This document shows, piece by piece, positions 50,477 through 58,959 of a stretch of 64,000 nt of DNA; within the stretch, counting starts at the first letter, position 1, and every line of letters starts with the position of its first letter. The notes beneath the pieces were generated by a model. The model was not told where the DNA came from, searched no databases, and saw only the letters and a list, made by a program, of their open reading frames with translations. The translations under genes were made by a program, and so were the position numbers. The stretch lies in contig JAQFVV010000002.1 of assembly GCA_028023455.1 (NCBI GenBank), positions 33,425,725 to 33,489,724 on the forward strand. Reading direction: 5' to 3'. The DNA comes from Epiperipatus broadwayi. Its lineage: Eukaryota > Onychophora > Udeonychophora > Euonychophora > Peripatidae.

Positions 50477-51205
50477 ATATTTTGAGAGCACTGCACCTAG
50501 ATCTTAGGATCTAATGCAACCCTCCAGCACCCACCTTTTAACTCTATTTAACTACAAAACTATGAGAATGAAATTGAAAACACTATTAATATTTTCAATC
50601 CAAGCTCAATAGCTTATATAGTCATATGGGTCTGAAACTCAATTCAGTACCCATACATTTTGGTGTCTTTGGCTCTTTAACAACCATAGCCACCACTATC
50701 CTATTAGGCAGGATTGGTGTTAAACCAGATGTTTAGTGGTTTAACACCAATCCTGCCTAATAGGATAGTGGTGGCTATGGTTGTTAAAGAGCCAAAGACA
50801 CCAAAATGTATGGGTACTGAATTGAGTTCAGACCCATATGACTATATAAGCTATTGAGCTTGGATTGAAAATATTAATAGTGTTTTCAATTTCATTCTCA
50901 TAGTTTTGTAGTTAAATAGAGTTAAAAGGTGGGTGCTGGAGGGTTGCATTAGATCCTAAGATCTAGGTGCAGTGCTCTCAGATCCAAGGCTCCTCACTGA
51001 TGAAGGCCACAAGCCAGAAACTAGTCTGGGGATATTGGATGAGTAGGCACTAGATAGGGATTTTATGCACAAGCCTTCTGGCATCCATTGATTGCTCTAG
51101 TTAGCACAAGATGGCACTACTATATGGAGAGTGTTGTTTTGTTTTGAATTGTTTAATAACAATTATTGTGCTAGTATGAGATAGTGATCATGTGATATTT
51201 TGAGA
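50477..51205. repeat. Family A long palindrome with target duplication
   Basis: The left arm (about 50485-50727) and right arm (50737-50998) are nearly identical inverted copies about GATGTTTAG near 50731. The right side then continues through the hammerhead and the terminal part to GTGATCATGTG, while the left side is cut off at GAGAGCACTGC. Both sides are flanked by ATATTTTGAGA (50477-50487 and 51195-51205), although the last few nt on the left may belong to the element. High arm identity implies recent formation or gene conversion. Confidence 0.85.
50982..51040 (+). ncRNA. Hammerhead ribozyme motif (family A), best copy
   Basis: It reads ATCCAA, GGCT, CCTCA, CTGATGA, A, GGC-CACAA-GCC, A, GAAAC, TAGTC, TGGGG, ATA, TTGGAT. 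Stem I has an inner helix CCTCA/TGGGG (one G-U) and an outer helix ATCCAA/TTGGAT separated by an internal loop. Stem II is GGC/GCC with an A-A mismatch beside the core. Stem III is AC/GT with a TA loop, and cleavage is expected after GTC at 51026. All invariant core residues are present. Confidence 0.8.
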
Positions 51206-51214
51206 ATGACCATT

Positions 51215-51610
51215 CAATAGTTGCTACACTCACTGGCATTCTTAACAATATTCTTAGAATAATTTGCTAAATTTGGAAATAGCAAATTATTCATTTTAAT
51301 AAAATTTAAAATATCTCGAGTATTTTCTATTTTCCCCCGATTAAATATATCTTGATATGCTTGTATTTCATTGAGTAGTTCTACTACATTGATATCCTTT
51401 TTTTTTTTTTTGGCCCTCTTTTAAAAGAAGTTCTAATTCTTGCCATTTTTTCTTAAATCCTCAGGACAACATTCATACTGATCTCTAATGAATGGCTTTG
51501 GTCAGCACCAAAAGAAGTTTTAGTTTTTTTGATAAAATTATTAAGTGCCTCGGCTATTTTTTAACAAGTGCTTTTTTTTTTCTTTTGCAGCTTTATGTTT
51601 GCGATTTTAT
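51215..51610 (-). pseudogene. Possible hAT-type transposase fragment
   Basis: Minus-strand reading frames give DQYECCPEDLRKKWQELEL (allowing a shift), then INVVELLNEIQAYQDIFNRG, then ENTRDILNFIKMNNLLFPNL, and a stop after NIVKNASECSNY near 51213. The helical, acidic character and the ...NFI..N.L...FPNL... pattern resemble the region before the dimerisation domain of ZMYM1-like hAT transposases. The poly-T at 51398-51412 disrupts it. This is recalled similarity only. Confidence 0.35.
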
Positions 51611-52059
51611 GAACTGGATAATGTTTGGACTTTATCACATTCTATATAATTAGAACTAAAAATTAATTTTTATTAAAATTTATTTTCTTTAATAATCATT
51701 TTATTGTGATAACTTCTAAGAAATGACTTTAATGCATTAAAATTCTATCAGTTACAGAAACAGATAGTAGTGCCAGTGGTTTACTTTTAACTAAAATATT
51801 TCAAATTTTTGTTTAGTGTGCTATAAAATAATTTACAAATTAGCTTTTCTCTATTTTAATTAATTGTTCTAAAATGACAGCTTTTGTTTATTTTATCCTT
51901 CTTATGGAATGCACAGATGTGAGCATACTTGTGTGCGCAGGGTACACAAGTACGCTCATTATATGTCAACCACAAACCTGTTGCTACTGTAGCGAAACAT
52001 ATTCAGTTTTCTTATTCACTTAACTTATTGATATTATCTATAGTGATATCTAAGATTTG

Positions 52060-52460
52060 AAATACCAGGCACTCATACCTGGAGCCCAATTGTAAATATA
52101 GGGGATTTCAACTCAGACTTTAAAGCCACTTCAACCATCCACACTATCTCATACTACTGATACACATGACCACACATATGCAGAAAAGATAAATAATCAC
52201 CAATATACGTATTTTGTGTAAGGATTTGCTATCTTAATATAAACTCAGCACTGATTGTATATATGTATAAGAGATGATAATCTGGACCAACTGATGAAGG
52301 CTGGTTCAGCACAAAATACGTCCATTGGTGATTATTTATCTTTTCTGCATGTGTGTGGACATGTGTATCAGTAGTATGAGATAGTGTGGATGGTTGAAGT
52401 GTCTTAAAAGTCTGAATTCAAATCCCCTATATTTACTATAGTGATATCTCTATCTAAAGC
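52060..52460. repeat. Family D hairpin element
   Basis: The left half (ATAGGGGATTTCAACTCAGA... CCACACTATCTCATACTACT) and right half (AGTAGTATGAGATAGTGTGG ... GAATTCAAATCCCCTATATT) are inverted copies around about 52240. Near the loop both arms contain AATAATCACCAATATACG or its complement. The plus-strand hammerhead-like motif is at 52286-52329. Confidence 0.82.
52286..52329 (+). ncRNA. Hammerhead-like motif (family D), G-to-A in GAAA
   Basis: It reads ACCAA, CTGATGA, stem II AGGCTGGTTCAGCAC, AAAAT, ACGTCCA, TTGGT. CTGATGA and stem I (ACCAA/TTGGT) are intact. The GAAA guanine is A and the cleavage region has a small insertion. Probably inactive. Confidence 0.55.
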
Positions 52461-53699
52461 TCAACTGTTGCTGAATATAACTACCTTTTTATGTCTAACT
52501 GCTTACCACAGCCGTTGATTTCTACACTTACAGAGATCTATATAAATAAAGCCTGGTCATCAATGAACGTTGATATTATTTATATGTATGTTGTGACCAA
52601 AATGGCACCTGACACCCCCTTTTCAGTGGTACCCACTTGCTTATGCCGGCCCTGCCCATATTTGTCTTGAATTGTTTTCCATTAAAAATTAATTTTTATT
52701 ATATTCCTTAATAAAATGGATTCATGCCTCAGTTTATAAAAATATAACTATCAAATGGTTTTTTTTTTTTTTCAGAAATGGTAGTTTTCAGTTAATGATG
52801 ATTTGAAGAATGTATTATACTTGGAAAGTAAATCTGTTAATTATAAAAGGATGACAACTTCCACGAATTCTTGATGAGCTGGAGTTGCGATTTTAAAAAA
52901 ACATCATAGGCCATTTTTAAGCAATGGAAATTTGTAAACAAAATCAAAAGGATTAGTTCAATGAAAGTTGCTTTCACTTTTATTGCACAAATAGCAAACC
53001 TCCTAAGCAATTGACCATTTTATTATTTTCCAACAAAGAATACTTCAGCTTCTAACTTAAAACAAGATTTTGAAAATATAATTATGACTCAAACATGACT
53101 TTATTTGATAATAGAAACCTCTATCTTCAATTCATAGCTATTTATTTCAATCTATTTTAGTCGGTGGATGACAATGCCTACAGACTACAAGAGCCAGATT
53201 CTATCTACTTTTTTCGATTCTTGAAATCTTCAAATAATTCATTTAAATAACATCAGTAAAGTTATTAATGAATGCAAACAGCAGTTTTCCACTTAATGTC
53301 TAGTAACTAAATCAATACAAAGTCAGACGAAGTCATTTACTACTTTCATAATACAATATTTCAAAATTACCCAAATCCACAAAACAAACTGGTATTCATA
53401 ATAGGATTTGTTAAGATTATTTTCATAACATCTATTATATATTTAATTATATAAATCAAAGCATTTAAGTATCCTATAAAAAGCTTGTGAAATATTATAT
53501 AGGAAACTATGGTTTCATGGAACCACATCATCGGCTCTACCAGACCATTATTTATCACTAATCAGAATTAGGTACAATTTTTTTATATACAAATCAAATT
53601 TTATTTTCCTTATTTATCATCGTCAATCATCTCTAAATGAGTAAGGTCATTGTAACTTAAAAAAAAAGATGTTTTACTGTAACGAAATAGATCAATCTG

Positions 53700-54125
53700 C
53701 AAACTAATGATGCATCCATACGTACTATATAGGATACTGCTTTGCTCTGATTATTTGACAACTTACGATACTGCCTTACTGCAACTGACTTTTCACTCTG
53801 GAATACTTTGAATAGTATTTTGCCTACTTTGTAGCTCTCACTTGTTTTGTTCTCCCAACAAAGTCAATCAGTACAGCTCCTCTGTACGATATCTTTGAGA
53901 TGATCTTTGTAATAAGGGTATGGGATCTGCTTCTCCTGTGGAAGCCGTGCTCACATTACCCATGGGAAATCCGTTTAGGAAGTCTGTCATACTATCTATT
54001 TTTTGCAACAGATCTGATGATGTAACTGGGTATTCCATGTCACTTCTAGAAGGTCGATTGTTCTTGTGATTTTGCCAATGTATTTTTGGGATATTAGAGA
54101 TTTTAAAAGAAATTTTTTAATTTCT
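53700..54125 (-). pseudogene. Decayed coding sequence of unknown element
   Basis: The block is richer in G+C than its flanks. On the minus strand, one frame is open for about 87 codons (...HWQNHKNNRPSRSDMEYPVT...LLQRSSQRYRTEELY, then a stop). A second frame reads CEHGFHRRSRSHTLITKIIS then KISYRGAVLIDFVGRTKQ and, past a TAG and a TAA, AKYYSKYSRVKSQLQ and GSIVSCQIIRAKQYP. The stops are one change from TGG and CAA. This looks like a frameshifted transposable-element ORF. No family is named with confidence. Confidence 0.4.
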
Positions 54126-55907
54126 GATATATTACATAAATAAGGATCTAGATTTATTTAAAATATAAACATTTGCGAACAATCTGTTATTTTCAAATAT
54201 TGCTGCAAACCCTTTCAATTCACTGAATCTTTAACTAAGTTGATAAAAGCAGTGATAAAATTATACTTTGCTCATAAACTTTTCTTGTATTAGCTTGGTA
54301 ATAAAAACCATGACTACAATGTTTAATTCCCTAAAATCACATCTGGTCTTAAAGTAACCAGTCATTTATGAGTTAAAGTAACATATTCAGTAATATGTAA
54401 ATAGTCTTATAATAATAATATTCCATTAAAATTAATTATTCTCTGCACTTTTATATAAAGTATGTTACATCTTAAAATGACATATATATATATATTATCA
54501 TTAAATGAAGTACTCTGTATGATTTAGTGCAGCAATAGTGTCAGATTCTAGAACCTATGATCCTTGGTAGATCCATTCATGGTATCTCCATCTTTCAAAC
54601 TTCTTATGAACTTCCGAGCAAAGTTATTGGAATTAAAAAAATAAAAACGTTTTTTAAAACATTTGTTTCATTAATTTAATCCACTAAACATTATTACTAA
54701 TATCCTAAACTATTTGTTTCTCTCGTCTCTTCATTTTCTTTTACTTCATTGCTTTCAATCACTTAGGTTAGTATGTGATGTTATCATATCAGTCATTTCT
54801 CTGCATTATGTATGATGATGGGATTGTATGTGTGTACATCTACAGTTCCATTCTTTAATTCAAGGATGGCCAATATTTTACAGTAATGCACCAATTTTTT
54901 CATGCATGAGTTGACATGTGCTACACAACTTTTGGGCTACTACACTATTTTAGTATAAATTACTGTACGTTATACATTAATATTTAGCATACAAAGTCGT
55001 AAAGTCGTAGTGACTTTGAAAGTTATAATTGACTATTTATTAGTCTGCTTTCAGAACAGGTTATATTTACCTATTTAATGAGGTTTATTTAAGACTTCTT
55101 TGAAACAATAATTTCACTTTCTGTAGTCAAGTTGAAATCTTTAGTATCTATATAAACGTATTAGACCATAGATAAAGATGGATTTCCAACTTTATTGATT
55201 AAAGGAGGTTGCCTTGACAATAAATTGAGATCGTTATTGATAATGGCATAGTGTTGACTGCTCTCATGTATTTATAATGTACTATAGTAAAAATTTAAAT
55301 GATTACTTTAATGATATATTTCTAAAATTTGATTTACAAATGTCAATCTTTCTGCAATTTTAAATTATTTTGTGTCTTGTTTTGCTTTTACTAGACTTTT
55401 TAATGTTTGGACGACTTATAAAAGAAAACAGCTAAATAGTTTTCAAAGTTAAATCATTCAGATGTGACCGTCATCTTGTTCTTTTTATTAATTTCAGGGT
55501 GAAAATAAGTTTTGAAGAGAGCTTTTTATAAGGATGGATAATTCAAAATGAAAATTAAAAACTATTACTGACTCACTCTGGATTAATTAAAAGTTTTTGG
55601 GTTTGATTTACAGATTTGAATTTTTGTTATAAAAAATTTTTTCCAGAGTAGTAATAAAAAATGTTTTTTGATTATATTATTTTGAAAAGATATATGCTAA
55701 CATTTTATTTAAATAATCAGGATGTTAATGCATCAAACTTAGTCCTGCATAGCATCATATTTGGCACTTCCTCTACTGATTAAACAATCCTGTTTTAAAT
55801 ACAACCTCAGCAATTCTGACTACAGCATTTTTTTTGTTGTTTTTCTTTTATTCATATTCACTTTTTTCTTTCCTAAAGTTAGAAGGGTTGTACTCATTGC
55901 AAGTAGG

Positions 55908-56469
55908 AAATTTTATATATAAACAAGGCAAAATTCTCCATACAGTAGTGCCACCCTGTGCCAACCAAAGTAATCAATGGATGCCAGAAGGTTTGTGCAT
56001 AAAATCCCTATCTAATGCCTATTCATCCAATATCCCCAGACTAGTTTCTGGCTTGTGGCCTTCATCAGTGAGGAGCTTTGGATCTGAGAGCACTGCACCT
56101 AGATCTTAGGATCTAATGCAATCCTCCAGTAACCACCTTTTATCTCTACTTAACTATAAAACTATGAGAATGAAATTGAAAACAAAAAATATTTTCAATC
56201 TAAGCTCAATAGCTTATATAGTCATATGGGTCTGAATTCAGTTCAGCACCCATACATTTTGGTGTTTTTGGCTCTTTAACAACCATAGCCATCAAACCAT
56301 TAAGCATCACATGATCACCATCTCTTATACTAGCGCATAATTGTTTATAAACAAGGCAAAACTCTCCATACAGTACTGCCACCCTGTGCCAAACAGAGTT
56401 TTGCCTTGTTTATAAACATATGTGCTAGTATAAGAGATGGTGATCACGTGATGCCTAAATTTTATATAT
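55908..56469. repeat. Family A element with 13-nt target duplication
   Basis: AAATTTTATATAT flanks it exactly at 55908-55920 and 56457-56469. It starts AAACAAGGCAAAATTCTCC and ends GTGATCACGTGATGCCT. A second, smaller palindrome forms its right end (about 56303-56372 against 56396-56455). The body is the inverted family A unit with a minus-strand hammerhead. The 91-codon plus frame here is incidental. Confidence 0.87.
56025..56083 (-). ncRNA. Hammerhead ribozyme motif (family A), intact core
   Basis: On the minus strand: ATCCAA, AGCT, CCTCA, CTGATGA, A, GGC-CACAA-GCC, A, GAAAC, TAGTC, TGGGG, ATA, TTGGAT. It is the same fold as 50982-51040 with one change in the stem I internal loop. All core residues, the GTC site and both stem I helices are kept. 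Confidence 0.8.
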
Positions 56470-56639
56470 ATTACTACTCTTTTGAAAACAATTATATAAT
56501 AAAAATTAGCATTAAATTTGTTTATAATAATGAATTAAATTTATACAGAGTATATGATCCACATGTATCTATTGTGGGCAGATGGTCAGACTTATGAGCT
56601 GATGGATGGTTGTGATAGGACTGAGCTAAACGTGAATAA

Positions 56640-56877
56640 TGCATTGATAAAAATAAAAACCTACAATGATAGATGGACAATTGAAATTTTAAACTGGATT
56701 CCAAGAGATTGTAAAAGACCCAGAAAGAGGCCATATGTGAGATGGATGGATGAAATAAGAAAATGTGCAGGGGTGTTGTGGAGAAGAGAAGCTAAAGATC
56801 GGAGAAGATGGATTAAACTTGGAGAGACCATCCTGCAGTGGATTGATAATGGTTGATGATGATGATGATGATGACAA
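56640..56877 (+). pseudogene. RTE-like retrotransposon, 3' end with GAT repeat tail
   Basis: The frame reads NDRWTIEILNWIPRDCKRP, then RKRPYVRWMDEIRKCAGVLW and RRWIKLGETILQWIDNG, then a stop, followed by (GAT)n to 56872. This C-terminal part is uninterrupted, unlike 2643-2896. Upstream sequence (56554-56639) does not look like the element, so it is 5'-truncated. The reverse-strand frames over it are shadows. Confidence 0.88.
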
Positions 56878-57690
56878 TGCATATTAACATGCAATGATTG
56901 TAAAACTCTCCATAAGGTGTGAAAAGTGGTTAGAAACTTGTCTCTATCTTGCCAGAGACTAGTGTAGTGAGAATTCAGATGCACTGATAAAACAAATAAT
57001 GAATATATGTATCTACACACACACATATATATAGCAATTACGCAAACATAAAAACTACCATTAAAAAAAGCAATACTATTACACAATACACTTCTACTAT
57101 AAAAAACAAAACCAAAAAATGTTCAAGTATTTATTTAAACTTGTTTTTCAATAGTAATATATCAAATTACACCCGTAAACAAATTTGAAAAGGTATTTTC
57201 CATAAGAATAACTGTTTTCTTTTATAATTTCTCAGCAATTAAACTTCACCCATGAAGTCATAAGCACTATTCAGCCAAAGAATTATATCAACAAGATGTG
57301 TTAAAACATTAAAAATCAAACATTAAGCAATAATTTATAAAAGACTTATCTATCTGCAGTAACAGTTTCTATTGCACATCAATATTCAATAAAAGTAAAT
57401 GTTATTAAATCATTGTTTGTGCATATAACTATCTAGTGGCTTTATGTATAAATTATATATACATTTTCATTTAAGTAAAAGTGATATATATGGTGCTATA
57501 AATAATAAACCATATACAGATTCAAAAATTTATACTTTTTTTTTTGTTTGTATCTACTCTAATAAACACAAATACAAGTGGAAATTAACATTCATAAATT
57601 TCTGTTGATCACTAACAGTTTATAGACTGGTACAATATTTTAAAATGATATATCATTTATTTTTTTTATTTTATTTTTTTCATATGTTAA

Positions 57691-57763
57691 AGCATTGACC
57701 GGGAAACAAACCCGGGCCAGCTGCTTGGAAGGCAGCTACACTAACCACAAGGCCACCAATGCT
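57691..57763 (-). repeat. tRNA-Gly(TCC)-like SINE head
   Basis: The 73 nt fold as a full tRNA with a seven-pair acceptor stem AGCATTG/CAATGCT, anticodon arm CTGC-CTTCCAA-GCAG (TCC, glycine) and T stem CCGGG/CCCGG. The T loop TTTGTTT and the B box GGTTTGTTTCC deviate from TTCGA. The following TTTAACATATGAAAAAAATA tail matches the other SINE copies, so this is a SINE rather than a working tRNA gene. Confidence 0.72.
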
Positions 57764-58585
57764 TGACTATTTATGCACAATTCACAGTATTATTAAGGTA
57801 AACTAAAGAAGATGATATTGATATTAGGTAATCCAAACAAATATAAATGCACTTTATATTTGTTCCTTTTTTTATAAAACAATTGAAAAATACAAATAAC
57901 CATATATCAATTATTTTATTTAATTAAAAACCAGATATATAAAAAATCTTTAACCAGGTTTAAAATAATATGATAATTTCTGCTCTAATAAATGAATAAA
58001 TATAATCTTTAATACATCCATAGTTGTGAATGCAAAGGGTTTTGACAATTATAACCATCCTATGTGATTTTCACACCATGATAGAATAACTTAAGGACTA
58101 AAGATTCTTGGATCACTTATCAACTGATCAATCGAATGAATTCTTAAATCGTACAGTTTTTCTTACTTTCTGAGCTTAAGAAAAATTATACTCTATAAGA
58201 TTTTGGTCTGTAATGTGAAAATTTTTATCATTTTCTACGATTACTCAATTGTGACTGGGCAAAACTGGTGAATAAACAAATGTTCAATAACGATTCCTTG
58301 CAGTAAACCCAAAATTTAATATTATGATTATTAAATATTACGTTTAATACCAATAATAAGTGGTCTATCATTTTCATTTATCTATATCCAATAAAAGATT
58401 AATAATGTTCAAAATCTACAAAAATTATTTCTGAGAGAAGTTCTTTAAATCAAGGGCTAACGAGTACTTTATAATATTTGCCTATGAGTCTACAAAAAGA
58501 AATAAAGAATAAAAATTCTAATCCCACTAAATATATAGAAAATCCAACATCGTGATTATGAGATAGTAAATTGTTTTTGTCCTAC

Positions 58586-58629
58586 CTTCACAGTATCAAA
58601 TGGATGGCCCACTAGAACACCTGCAGAGC
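58586..58629 (-). CDS. SLC25A29: SLC25A29-like mitochondrial carrier, early exon
   Basis: The minus-strand exon is bounded by acceptor TTTTTTTAG and donor GTAGGA. It completes a split codon xGC and encodes SAGVLVGHPFDTVK. PFDTVK is the SLC25 signature PX[D/E]XX[K/R] at the end of the first membrane helix, and GVLVGHPFDTVK is nearly identical to the N-terminal part of SLC25A29 proteins. The phase (1 in, 0 out) joins correctly to 15393-15476. The initiating exon, expected to encode about ten residues, was not recognised at higher coordinates. Confidence 0.9.
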
Positions 58630-58689
58630 CTAAAAAAACAACAAAAATTATTATTGATAGTAATACTAAAAGAAAAAGTACTATTATTA

Positions 58690-58951
<262 letters not shown>

Positions 58952-58959
58952 AATAAGTA

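Larger units (their letters stand above)
15477..58585 (-). other. 43.1-kb intron of the SLC25A29-like gene
   Basis: The intron runs on the minus strand from donor GTAGGA next to 58586 to the acceptor CAG next to 15476. It contains nearly all the repeats listed below, in both orientations. No host gene nested within it was recognised. The boundaries are set by the in-phase protein match of the two flanking exons. Confidence 0.82.

Noticed and set aside
54840-54940. Possible hAT terminal sequence (GGATGGCCAATATTTTACAG)
   Set aside because: The resemblance to a hAT end is weak, and neither an opposite end nor a target duplication was found.
56522-57086. Minus-strand frames of 62, 70 and 141 codons
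   Set aside because: They are antisense to the RTE C-terminal sequence and its GAT-repeat tail (poly-His/Ser runs); the sense strand has the recognisable motif.
57691-57763. Functional tRNA-Gly(TCC) gene
   Set aside because: B box and T loop deviate from consensus and the 3' flank matches the SINE tail seen at two other loci.
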